Assembly: GCA_002316005.1 (NCBI GenBank)
Contig: DCIM01000048.1
Location: 1-36,082 of the forward strand
DNA: 36,082 nt
Source: Prevotellaceae bacterium UBA1726
Lineage (GTDB): Bacteria; Bacteroidota; Bacteroidia; Bacteroidales; Bacteroidaceae
Reading direction: 5' to 3'
The translations under genes were made by a program, and so were the position numbers. Shown one piece after another: positions 7,666 to 15,593 of this stretch. The notes below the pieces were generated by a model. It was not told where the DNA came from, did no database searches, and saw nothing but the letters and a program-made list of their open reading frames with translations. How positions within the stretch are numbered: the first letter of the stretch is position 1; each line of letters opens with the position of its first letter.

Positions 7666-8343
7666 TTAAAACTCCTGCCAGCCTTTCATATCCATAATCT
7701 CGGTCAGTCCTTCTGGATTGAGATATTTACCGGCTTCATCGCTTGGTTCAAGATGGTCAAAATCCTTTCCAATCATCGCTTGACCTTCTTCGTCAAATTC
7801 GTAGATAGGTTTGTCGGCTTCCTCGTCCCATCCAACAATTCTCATGCTGTTGTATGCAATAGAATATACCTTACTGTCCTTCATCAGGTATGCTGTAAAT
7901 TCCTTGCCACGGTTTTCCACAATGTTAAGGAGGTACTTGTCACCGACATACATTTTCCACAAAGCCGCTCCTGGAGCAGGATATACAGTTGACAATAGGT
8001 GCTCAAGTTTGTTGCCATTTACTGTGAAAATAGCACGAGCATTACCGTATGCCTCTTTCTTGTTCACGAGGAATACTTCCGCCTTTCCGTCTTTGTCGAT
8101 ATCATAGCAAAGATAACTATCAGGCTTTACATTTTCTATTAGTTCAATGTCATTCCATGCACGAAGAGCCTCTTTCTTCGAAACAGGCAGTTCTGTTGAA
8201 ACACTCTCTTCAGCATTTACTTCGCTTACTACAGTCGAATCTGCAGTATTCTCAACCTTTGCAGATTCTTCTCCTTTTGCGCTCTTGCCTGTACACGCCA
8301 CAATTGCAAAAGCAATAGTTAATAGTAAAAAGATATTTTTCAT
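7666..8343 (-). CDS. Small acidic lipoprotein with DxDxDG loop, unknown function
   Basis: A 225-residue predicted lipoprotein with the signal MKNIFLLLTIAFAIVAC (lipid Cys17), followed by a Lys/Glu/Ser-rich linker of about 40 residues. The globular part begins near residue 55 with KKEALRAWNDIELIENV and carries a DIDKDGKAEVFLVN loop that may bind calcium. The C-terminal part contains strands such as YLLNIVENRGKEF and IAYNSMRIVGWDEE. It is the first gene of a two-gene leftward operon with the larger lipoprotein downstream, and has a nearly perfect promoter 35-70 bases upstream. The shared loop suggests related roles for the two proteins, but no function can be assigned. Confidence 0.8.
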   Translation of the reverse strand: MKNIFLLLTIAFAIVACTGKSAKGEESAKVENTADSTVVSEVNAEESVSTELPVSKKEALRAWNDIELIENVKPDSYLCYDIDKDGKAEVFLVNKKEAYGNARAIFTVNGNKLEHLLSTVYPAPGAALWKMYVGDKYLLNIVENRGKEFTAYLMKDSKVYSIAYNSMRIVGWDEEADKPIYEFDEEGQAMIGKDFDHLEPSDEAGKYLNPEGLTEIMDMKGWQEF

Positions 8344-8378
8344 TACTTGATGGAATTAAATAATACAATTTTCGTTTA

Positions 8379-8410
8379 CAAATATACAAATAATTCATTA
8401 TTCCCCCAAA
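8379..8410 (-). promoter_or_regulatory. Bacteroidota promoter of the lipoprotein operon
   Basis: On the minus strand, TTTG (complement at 8407-8410), 20 bases, then TATATTTG (complement at 8379-8386): a perfect -33/-7 match upstream of the gene starting at 8343. Confidence 0.85.
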
Positions 8411-8449
8411 GGAATGGGGATTTTTTATTTCAGACAATTTGTATATAAA

Positions 8450-8480
8450 CAAAAAGAGTCAGGACGAATCCCGACTCTTT
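8450..8480 (-). terminator. Terminator of the FadL-family gene
   Basis: Read leftward, a stem AAAGAGTCGGGA/TCCTGACTCTTT with one mismatch and a TTCG loop is followed by a T-rich run. It lies 26 bases after the stop of the porin gene. Confidence 0.8.
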
Positions 8481-8505
8481 GATTTGTATCTAATGTAATT
8501 GTATA

Positions 8506-9960
8506 TTAGAATGTAAGCTCAACACCGATACCAGCAACGCGGTTTGAACGGGTGAAGTCATTGATGCTGCCCGAAGCATCTGCTGTTTCCTGCTTGTAGT
8601 GTTCGTACTTAGTCTTGAAATAAGCAGCCTGAACAGCTACCTTGTCATTTATCTGGTATTTTGCACCAAGACCATATGACCAAGAACTTGTAACGAACGA
8701 GAGGTCGCTCATGTACTCATCAGTGAGACCATAGCGTGTGAACTGAATACCTGCACTGACAGTGAGCTTCTGGATTGGGTCGTACTCGATACCTCCGAGA
8801 TACTCTCGTGTGCCTTTGTCAAGCAGTTCCTGCTTATTGCCATACTTCTCAGCCTGCTTGTCGAAGAAATAGTGGAGACCACCATTTACACGAACATTTG
8901 GAAGAACACTCCACTGTGCACCTACTGTGAAGAGTGCTGGAGAATCCTCGCGAACAGACTTGCCATCCTGGAACTGGTTAACAGCCTCGATTGCCATAGC
9001 CTCCTTAAGAGTTGACTTGTTCTTCATAGACATCTTTGTCTTGAACTCATATTTTGCAGCGAAGTTGAAATTGCCAATCTTATAGTCAACACCGATAATT
9101 GGAGCAACACCGAAACCAGTCTGGTCGCACTGGAGGTTCACACCATCACGATATACCTCAAGAGCATTAATCTTTGGCATTGCAGCAGAGAGCTGCTTGT
9201 ATTGTGTAAGGTATGGCTCTGGAGTATATTCGCCATATTGGCTATAGAGTGCTTCCAGTTTTGCGTAATTTGCATTAATACCATCAAGGAACGAACCGAA
9301 AGGAACATTGCCGTTTACAGTGATGTCCTCTATCTTTGCCTTGTAGCTTGCTGTGCCATAGAGTGCGCGAAGACCTCCATATACAGAAAGATTGTCAGTA
9401 ACCTTATATGCAGCACCGAGTGTCAAACCAAAATAGAACTGACTACCTTGCATATAATAACCTGCATTGTAAGTCTGAGCACCTAATGAGTTGAGTGCAT
9501 ATGCAATCTTACCAACAGCCGACTCAAAAGAACCGAGACCATCAGCAAATTCACACTTACCACCGCCACCTGTAACAGCGAAGTTGAGCTGGAATGACCA
9601 CTTGCCAGTGTTGTATGCAGCCTGTACTGATGGAATGATAGGAGCTTTGGCTGTACCCTTATATGTCTTTGTTGTTGCCCCGTTGTTTTCAGCTCCCATT
9701 GCGAAGAGAGGGTTTGTTGTCTCAATTGTACGAGTCTGGAATGCAGCCTGCCAATTGAAACCGAAATGGAATCCTTCACCCAAGAATGCTACACCAGCAG
9801 GGTTGGAATAAACTCCGTCAAGACCGATTGCTGCTTCGCGAGCAGGATTGCGGAGGAAAGAAACGCTCTGATTTGTGTTTGTCAAAATACCACCAGCCAT
9901 TGCGCTGAGGGTTGAAGAAGCGAACAGAATTGTTGCGCAAATTTTCTTAAAAGTTGTCAT
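8506..9960 (-). CDS. OmpP1/FadL/TodX-family outer-membrane transporter
   Basis: A 484-residue outer-membrane protein of the FadL family, whose members let hydrophobic compounds such as long-chain fatty acids cross the outer membrane. The signal peptide covers residues 1-22 (ending SAMA). The family-typical N-terminus follows: an Ala/Gly-rich segment with FLRNPAREAAIGLDGVYSNPAGVAFLGEG, resembling the NPAG hatch region of FadL proteins. The rest is a series of amphipathic strands ending in GIGVELTF with a terminal Phe. It is a single-gene unit with its own promoter (9992-10023) and terminator (8450-8480). The substrate is unknown; in Bacteroidota these proteins are often annotated only as hemin receptor or porin. 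Confidence 0.85.
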   Translation of the reverse strand: MTTFKKICATILFASSTLSAMAGGILTNTNQSVSFLRNPAREAAIGLDGVYSNPAGVAFLGEGFHFGFNWQAAFQTRTIETTNPLFAMGAENNGATTKTYKGTAKAPIIPSVQAAYNTGKWSFQLNFAVTGGGGKCEFADGLGSFESAVGKIAYALNSLGAQTYNAGYYMQGSQFYFGLTLGAAYKVTDNLSVYGGLRALYGTASYKAKIEDITVNGNVPFGSFLDGINANYAKLEALYSQYGEYTPEPYLTQYKQLSAAMPKINALEVYRDGVNLQCDQTGFGVAPIIGVDYKIGNFNFAAKYEFKTKMSMKNKSTLKEAMAIEAVNQFQDGKSVREDSPALFTVGAQWSVLPNVRVNGGLHYFFDKQAEKYGNKQELLDKGTREYLGGIEYDPIQKLTVSAGIQFTRYGLTDEYMSDLSFVTSSWSYGLGAKYQINDKVAVQAAYFKTKYEHYKQETADASGSINDFTRSNRVAGIGVELTF

Positions 9961-9991
9961 TATTAGAACAAAATTAGTTTGTATTTCGTTG

Positions 9992-10023
9992 CAAAGGTAC
10001 TAATAATGCACAAAATAACCAAA
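9992..10023 (-). promoter_or_regulatory. Bacteroidota promoter of the FadL-family gene
   Basis: On the minus strand, TTTG (complement at 10020-10023), 20 bases, TACCTTTG (complement at 9992-9999). The -7 box is 31 bases upstream of the ATG. Confidence 0.85.
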
Positions 10024-10075
10024 AATGAGTAGAGAAATTTTGCTCAAAAACTGTAAAATTGTGCGACAACTTGAT

Positions 10076-12268
10076 TTATCTCACGCGGAATTCGTCAAAA
10101 TACATCCATGGCGTCTGTCCTCCACGAAGATAATCAGTAGGGATAAGTCCTGGTTTTTCGGCTACCACTTTGACAAAACGAACCTTCTGCACAGGGAAAT
10201 CCAGATTGATATTTATCTTCTTAGGCAATTTGCTGAACACCTGATCGTCTGGCAATGTTCCGTGTTCCATAATAGTGTAGTTCTCACCATCAGTGCTACC
10301 ATAGATACTTACCTTGCGAGGAGCGGCAACGGTCATATTGCAGTTTGAAAGCGAACCAAGTGTGATGCCACTTATTTCCGTTTCCTGTCCAAGGTCAACA
10401 ACAAACTCGGCATCTTTATCATACCATCCCGCCCATTCAAAATCAGAATGGCGCTCACTACCACGAATACCATTTGTCAGAACATAACCATATCCGTTTG
10501 TACATCCGACAGCCTTCACATCGCAACCTTTTGCCTTACTGTCAACAAGTGTGAGCGTGAGGAGTTGTCCTTTCTTCTTCTTGTCCTTGAATGTAGCAGC
10601 CTCAATCTTTTCTATTTTACTGTCTTTCGAAATAATGAGGCCCTTTTCTGGGTTGTAGAGTTCCGAATCTACCGTTGGTTCATTACCATCGGTGGTATAG
10701 CGTATCTCTACATCCGGACGCTCACAAGTCAGCGATACTGCCAGATTACCGTCCTTCGGCATAACCTTATGCTGTATATTGTTGAACGAAGGGGCATAGA
10801 TGGCGCCTCTTTTCCAAAGAACCGACAGAATGGAGTTCAACCCCTTGAAGAATCCTTCCCAGTTGCTTATGCCTTTCGTGCGCCATGCATTATCGGCAAT
10901 AGCCATCACACGAGGGAAGAGCAGATACTCCACATCGTGTTCGTCCTTACAGAACTCTGTCCATAGCGAACCTTGTATTCCCTTCAACTGATTTTCCAAT
11001 TGAGGTGACCAGTCTTCTGCCACTGGTTCGTATGTATAGCAATCTTTCAGGGTGTTATTGCCAAAATAGGTGTATGGCTCAAACCACTGTGGACCTTGAT
11101 AGCGAATAAGGTAGAGTTTCTGTCCAGGGGTGAGAACAAACTCTCGGCCATTCTCGCGAGCGTCTTTTATTGCAGCCTGCCCCATTCCTCTCCAACCGAA
11201 GATAGTGATATCCTCCTTTGGATGGCCCATGGTCACTTCATCCCAACCAATAGCTTTTCTGCCCTTGCTCTTAAGATAGGAAATCATTCTGTCCATGAAA
11301 TAGCCTTGCAGATTCTCCTCGTCCTGAATTCCTTCGCGTTTCATTAGTTCCTGACAACGAGGACAAGCCTTCCAATGCGATTTCTCCGCCTCATCTCCAC
11401 CTATATGTATATATTTAGAAGGAAAGACCTCCAAAACCTCATCAAGGATATCCTGCAAGAAACCATAAACCTTCTCATTTCCGGCACAGTAGATGATGCT
11501 TGCGTCCTTGCCGCCTATTCCCGGTAGTACACCAATGAATCTGTCACCCATCGTCGGACAGGTCATCTCTGGATAAGAGGCAATAGCAGCCACACTGTGG
11601 GCAGGCATCTCAATCTCAGGAATTACTGTCATTCCGCGTTTAGAGGCATATGCAACAATCTCTTTCAGTTCCTTCTGAGTGTAGAATCCGCCCACTGGTG
11701 TTGGCTCACCTTCTTTTGGGTTCTCACGGTTAGGAAAAGGGGTATCGCGTTCCACACGCCATGCACCAACCTTTGTCAGTTGTGGATATTTCTTTATCTG
11801 CATCCTCCAACCGTTGTCATCGGTGAGGTGAAGATGCAGATTGTTGATTTTCACTTGCGAGGCGATATCAATAATCTTGAGGATTTCATCCTTTGGAATA
11901 TAGCAGCGCACCACATCAAGCATCAATCCACGATATTCAAAACGCGGTTTGTCGCTTATGCTGAGACATTGCAGTTTGTTGTCCTTCGACTGACGGACAA
12001 TTTGCCTGAGAGTCTGCTGACCATAGTAGAAACCTTTCTTTGTAGATGCTGTTATAGTGACTTTCTTTGGGGTGATGTCCAGTTTGTATCCTTCCTCGGG
12101 AATTGAAGGGTCTGTAGCCTTCTTTGCCTTTGTGTAGCTCCAACTGTTGGACATAGTATAAACCTCGGATGAGTAGGTGATACTCTCCGGTTGAGGAATG
12201 ATGTTGTACTCGGCTTGACCAAAGCACACAAATGGCATCATCGCCAGGAAAATCAAAAATTTACGCAT
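10076..12268 (-). CDS. GH20 beta-N-acetylhexosaminidase with C-terminal F5/8-type domain
   Basis: A 730-residue secreted exo-enzyme that removes terminal beta-linked GlcNAc or GalNAc by substrate-assisted catalysis. A signal peptide (residues 1-18, ending CFGQA) is followed by the GH20b N-terminal domain (about 20-115) and the GH20 barrel starting RGLMLDVVRCYIP. The catalytic pair is Asp292-Glu293 in IHIGGDEAEKSHW. After the barrel comes a chitobiase-type C-terminal domain (about 505-570, with IRYTTDGNEPT) and a discoidin/CBM32-like domain (about 600-730, GYVLTNGIRGS to YFDEFRVR). It is the last gene of the leftward sulfatase operon, 62 bp after the first sulfatase, with a GC-rich palindrome in the gap. 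Pairing with a GlcNAc-6-sulfatase-like enzyme suggests it acts on desulfated GlcNAc. Confidence 0.93.
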   Translation of the reverse strand: MRKFLIFLAMMPFVCFGQAEYNIIPQPESITYSSEVYTMSNSWSYTKAKKATDPSIPEEGYKLDITPKKVTITASTKKGFYYGQQTLRQIVRQSKDNKLQCLSISDKPRFEYRGLMLDVVRCYIPKDEILKIIDIASQVKINNLHLHLTDDNGWRMQIKKYPQLTKVGAWRVERDTPFPNRENPKEGEPTPVGGFYTQKELKEIVAYASKRGMTVIPEIEMPAHSVAAIASYPEMTCPTMGDRFIGVLPGIGGKDASIIYCAGNEKVYGFLQDILDEVLEVFPSKYIHIGGDEAEKSHWKACPRCQELMKREGIQDEENLQGYFMDRMISYLKSKGRKAIGWDEVTMGHPKEDITIFGWRGMGQAAIKDARENGREFVLTPGQKLYLIRYQGPQWFEPYTYFGNNTLKDCYTYEPVAEDWSPQLENQLKGIQGSLWTEFCKDEHDVEYLLFPRVMAIADNAWRTKGISNWEGFFKGLNSILSVLWKRGAIYAPSFNNIQHKVMPKDGNLAVSLTCERPDVEIRYTTDGNEPTVDSELYNPEKGLIISKDSKIEKIEAATFKDKKKKGQLLTLTLVDSKAKGCDVKAVGCTNGYGYVLTNGIRGSERHSDFEWAGWYDKDAEFVVDLGQETEISGITLGSLSNCNMTVAAPRKVSIYGSTDGENYTIMEHGTLPDDQVFSKLPKKININLDFPVQKVRFVKVVAEKPGLIPTDYLRGGQTPWMYFDEFRVR

Positions 12269-12290
12269 GTTATTATGATATTTTGCGTTA

Positions 12291-12333
12291 GCGGCCCTCT
12301 CCCTAAAGGGGAGAGCGGGGTGAGAGGCTTTTA
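12291..12333 (-). repeat. GC-rich palindromic element abutting a stop codon (copy A)
   Basis: Directly after the sulfatase stop codon the transcript reads AATAAAAGCC and then a hairpin CTCTCCC-loop-GGGAGAG. A closely similar element follows the stop of the GH2 gene at 23270-23305. It contrasts with the AT-rich intergenic sequence elsewhere in the window. It is probably one member of a dispersed intergenic repeat family. Confidence 0.7.
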
Positions 12334-13863
12334 TTCTATAGGGTCATCATACTTCTTCTTCATTGCCTTCAGTTTCTTGTGCATATCCTTCTGCACCTTT
12401 GCATAGGCAGGGTCGTTGTAGATGTTGTGCATCTCCTGTGGGTCGTTCTTCAGGTCGAACATCTCCCATTCGTCAATGTCATTATAGAAATGAATGAGTT
12501 TGTAGCGGTTTGTGCGAACACCATAATGACGCTTTACCATATGCTCTGCAGGGAACTCATAGAAATGGTAGTAGATGGCATCACGCCACTTGCCGATGGT
12601 CTTCTCGCCCTTGAGCAATGGTACGAGGCTCTCGCCTTGGATATCTGAAGGAATCTTTGCTCCTGCCATATCGAGGAATGTAGGGGCGTAGTCAATGTTC
12701 TGCACCATCTCTGTCACATCTCCACGACGCTTGTATCCGTCAGGCAGACGCATGAGCAATGGGGTGTTGAGGCTCTCTTCATACATGAATCGCTTGTCGA
12801 AGAAACCGTGCTCACCCATATAGAATCCCTGGTCGGATGTATAGACAACAAGTGTATTCTCAAGCATTCCGTTGTCACGAAGATAATCGAGCAATCGGCC
12901 AACATTGTCATCCAACGACTTAGTCACCTTTGCATAATCGCGCATATATCGTTGGAACTTCCAGTTCACCAGTGCCTCACCCTCAAGATGCTGACGCTTG
13001 AAGTCGCATGAGAGGGAGTCGTAGAATACCCAGTATTTCTGCTGGTCTTCCTTACTGAGTCGTTCCACATATGCCAGGTAGTTGTCCGACAGACGACTGG
13101 TGTCACCTGGCAGATAGGCTTTGTTGTCATAGATGAGGTCCATATCGTGATCGCTGGCAATGCTCATCTCTTGCTGTTGAGCAGCAATGCGACCTTCGTG
13201 GTTATCCCAGAAGTTTGCAGGCATCTCGAATGTCTGGTCTTCGTATTCGCGGATATACTTCAGCTCTGGCAACCAGTCGCGATGACAAGCCTTCTGGTGG
13301 ACGAAGAGGATGAATGGCTTCTCCTTGTCGCGGTTTTCCATCCATTCAATGGCTTTGTCGGTGATGACATTGGTGCAGTAGCCTTGCTCAATGCTCTTCG
13401 TACCGTCACTGTGGTGGAAGGTTGGATTGTAGTATTCGCCCTGACCGGTAAGGATGTCCCAATGGTCGAAACCTGTTGGAGTGCTCACCAAGTGCCATTT
13501 GCCAATGAGTGCTGTCTGGTAGCCTGCTGCCTGCATCAGTTTTGGCATTGTCTGCTGACTACCATCGAATATTCCATGCTCATTGTTCGTGAAACCGTTC
13601 TTATGGCTATGCTTTCCTGTTAGCATACAGGCACGCGAAGGACCAGAGAGCGAGTTTGCCACAAAACTGTTGCGGAACAGTACTCCATCATGTGCTATAC
13701 GGTCGAGGTTTGGTGTCTCGATAGGACTGTTGCCGTAGGCCGACAGCATCTGTGCCGTATGGTCATCGGTCATGATGTACACGATGTTTGGGCGTTCGCC
13801 CTGTGCCATTGAACTCAGAGCGCTAAGCACCAATGAACTTGTAAGATAGATTTTCTTGTCCAT
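12331..13863 (-). CDS. S1 sulfatase, Ser-type, resembling GlcNAc-6-sulfatases
   Basis: A 510-residue exported sulfatase (signal peptide to about residue 20, SSMAQG). Metal-binding Asp residues are in VYIMTDDH. The activation motif is SLSGPSRACMLTG, in which Ser73 takes the place of cysteine, so formylglycine would be made by an anaerobic sulfatase-maturating enzyme. Further family motifs are IGKWHL, the GQGEYYNP segment and the metal-binding YTSDQGFYMGEHG. The overall pattern (MTDDHTAQMLSAYG, KWHLVSTPTGFDHWDIL) resembles subfamily S1_11, whose studied gut members remove 6-O-sulfate from GlcNAc; this assignment is from memory. It lies 10 bp after the upstream sulfatase and before GH20, so desulfation and GlcNAc release may be coupled. 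The protein would act in the periplasm or at the cell surface. Confidence 0.92.
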   Translation of the reverse strand: MDKKIYLTSSLVLSALSSMAQGERPNIVYIMTDDHTAQMLSAYGNSPIETPNLDRIAHDGVLFRNSFVANSLSGPSRACMLTGKHSHKNGFTNNEHGIFDGSQQTMPKLMQAAGYQTALIGKWHLVSTPTGFDHWDILTGQGEYYNPTFHHSDGTKSIEQGYCTNVITDKAIEWMENRDKEKPFILFVHQKACHRDWLPELKYIREYEDQTFEMPANFWDNHEGRIAAQQQEMSIASDHDMDLIYDNKAYLPGDTSRLSDNYLAYVERLSKEDQQKYWVFYDSLSCDFKRQHLEGEALVNWKFQRYMRDYAKVTKSLDDNVGRLLDYLRDNGMLENTLVVYTSDQGFYMGEHGFFDKRFMYEESLNTPLLMRLPDGYKRRGDVTEMVQNIDYAPTFLDMAGAKIPSDIQGESLVPLLKGEKTIGKWRDAIYYHFYEFPAEHMVKRHYGVRTNRYKLIHFYNDIDEWEMFDLKNDPQEMHNIYNDPAYAKVQKDMHKKLKAMKKKYDDPIE

Positions 13864-13873
13864 ATTATTGTCT

Positions 13874-15391
13874 TTATTTTGGCATTGTTATTGGGAACAA
13901 ATCGCTGTTCCGGTGTTCTTTCTTAATTATCTCCACCATCTGCTCCACAATCTCTGGATGCTCTGCAGCGATGTCATTGTCCTCGTGGATATCGGTGGCG
14001 AGGTTGTAGAGCGAAGGTATGCCTTTCTTCACCACCATCTTCCAATCGCCCATGCGAACACCAAACTGGTCGGTTTCGTTAAACTCCCAGAAGAGGTATT
14101 CATGCTGCATCTGCTCGCCCTTATCAATGAGGGTAGGCACGAACGATATTCCATCGAATGTATCATCATTGCCGTTGAGGTATTTCTTTGGGAATCCCTT
14201 CACACCTGCCAGTTCGCAGAATGTCGGCATCACATCATAGAACGCAATCTGCTGGTCTTCTTTCTGTCCCTCAGCCACATGTCCCGGCCATCTCACGATG
14301 AATGGCACTCGTATGCCACCCTCGTAGCACTGACGCTTCAAACCACGCAGTTTGCCGTCTCTACCGAAGAACTCCGGGTCAGCGCCACCTTCTTCGTGAG
14401 GTCCGTTGTCGGATGTGAAAATCACTATTGTGTTCTCGTCAAGCCCCTTCGCTTTCAGTAGGGCCAGCACCTCACCGACATAGGTGTCGAGGCGGTTTAT
14501 CATTGCCGCAAACTGAGCATGCACATGTTCACTCGGATGATAGCGCGATGGTTCCTCTCCGCCCCAGGTGCGGTCCCAGAAGAATCGTTTCTTGTAACTC
14601 TCAAACAGCGAGTCCTCTGGCTGTGCCAACTCTGCGTGGGGTAGGGTGTAGGTCAGAATGCCGAAGAATGGTTGTCTGCCGTCTTGCTTTCCAATCCATT
14701 CCATCGCTTTCTGGTGAATCATATCTGCCGAGTACTGTGTACGCTTGAAGTAATCCTTTCCCACCATCGGGTATTTGATATTCTCCTCCATCACTTCGCG
14801 CTTCACCTCAGTATCGCCTGCAGCCTTGCTGTAACTGTTCAGGAAGTTTGGGTAGTAGGCATGAGCCTGAAACTGGCAGATGTAGCCATAGAATTCGTCC
14901 ACACCGCGCTTGTCGGGAGTTGAGGCGCTACCCTCATAGCCGCCGGCCCATTTGCCAAACATTCCCGTGGTGTAGCCCGCCTGTTTCATTATCTCAGGCA
15001 GGATGATATGGTTTGGGTCATAGGGATGCTGTCCCACAACGGCAAAATCCTCATTCTCGCCATACATCACCTTAGCTGCCTTTGGCCAGTATTCCTTGTT
15101 TCCACGCACCTCCGTGTGACCAGTATGCTGACCGGTCATCAGCGATGCTCTCGATGGAGCACTCACCGGGGCTCCGGCATATGCTTGTGTGAAGAGCATA
15201 CCCTGTGCTGCCATCTGGTCGAGACAAGGTGTGGAGATATACTTCTGTCCATAGCAACCGAGGTCGCCATAGCCCATGTCATCGCACATTATGAAGATGA
15301 TGTTCGGCTGCTGGGGTTTCTGTTTTGCCTTTGCCAGCACCGGAGTGACCGCCATCATAAGCGCAGCTGAAGAGAGAAGTTCTTTTTTCAT
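13874..15391 (-). CDS. S1 sulfatase, Ser-type (arylsulfatase A-like)
   Basis: A 505-residue exported sulfatase, first gene of the leftward sulfatase-sulfatase-GH20 operon. After the signal peptide (about 1-22) come IIFIMCDDMGYGDLGCYG with the metal-binding aspartates and the activation motif AGAPVSAPSRASLMTGQHTG, with Ser77 as formylglycine precursor. Other family elements are FGKWAGGYEGS, the metal-site TSDNGPHEEGG and RGLKRQCYEGGIRVPFIVRWPG. The arrangement resembles arylsulfatase A/GALNS-like S1 subfamilies (for example S1_16 or S1_20), which act on sulfated galactose or GalNAc; I cannot decide the substrate. A perfect promoter lies at 15460-15491, and the divergent glpK promoter is only 35 bases away. 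Confidence 0.92.
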   Translation of the reverse strand: MKKELLSSAALMMAVTPVLAKAKQKPQQPNIIFIMCDDMGYGDLGCYGQKYISTPCLDQMAAQGMLFTQAYAGAPVSAPSRASLMTGQHTGHTEVRGNKEYWPKAAKVMYGENEDFAVVGQHPYDPNHIILPEIMKQAGYTTGMFGKWAGGYEGSASTPDKRGVDEFYGYICQFQAHAYYPNFLNSYSKAAGDTEVKREVMEENIKYPMVGKDYFKRTQYSADMIHQKAMEWIGKQDGRQPFFGILTYTLPHAELAQPEDSLFESYKKRFFWDRTWGGEEPSRYHPSEHVHAQFAAMINRLDTYVGEVLALLKAKGLDENTIVIFTSDNGPHEEGGADPEFFGRDGKLRGLKRQCYEGGIRVPFIVRWPGHVAEGQKEDQQIAFYDVMPTFCELAGVKGFPKKYLNGNDDTFDGISFVPTLIDKGEQMQHEYLFWEFNETDQFGVRMGDWKMVVKKGIPSLYNLATDIHEDNDIAAEHPEIVEQMVEIIKKEHRNSDLFPITMPK

Positions 15392-15459
15392 ATCGGGTAG
15401 ATTCTTATGCCATTTGTATTGGCCAACGCATGTTATGCAAATATGTAATAGATACCATG

Positions 15460-15491
15460 CAAAGATACATATTTATTTTATAACCACCAAA
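15460..15491 (-). promoter_or_regulatory. Bacteroidota promoter of the sulfatase-GH20 operon
   Basis: On the minus strand, TTTG (complement at 15488-15491), 20 bases, TATCTTTG (complement at 15460-15467). It lies about 70 bases upstream of the start, leaving a leader of roughly 60 nt. Confidence 0.87.
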
Positions 15492-15526
15492 AATCCATCC
15501 CGAAAACAACATTTCATTGCCATTTA

Positions 15527-15558
15527 TTTGGATAAATGGATTAAACCGAGTATATTTG
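15527..15558 (+). promoter_or_regulatory. Bacteroidota promoter of glpK-glpF
   Basis: TTTG (15527-15530), 20 bases, TATATTTG (15551-15558) match the consensus exactly. The -33 boxes of this promoter and of the leftward sulfatase promoter are 35 bases apart, back to back. Confidence 0.87.
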
Positions 15559-15593
15559 CCAATGGATTACTAAAAACCTAAACAAAACCGATT

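Noticed and set aside
8403..8426. A CCCCA/TGGGG hairpin followed by T, looking like a rightward terminator
   Set aside because: No rightward gene precedes it, and the bases form the -33 region of the leftward lipoprotein promoter.
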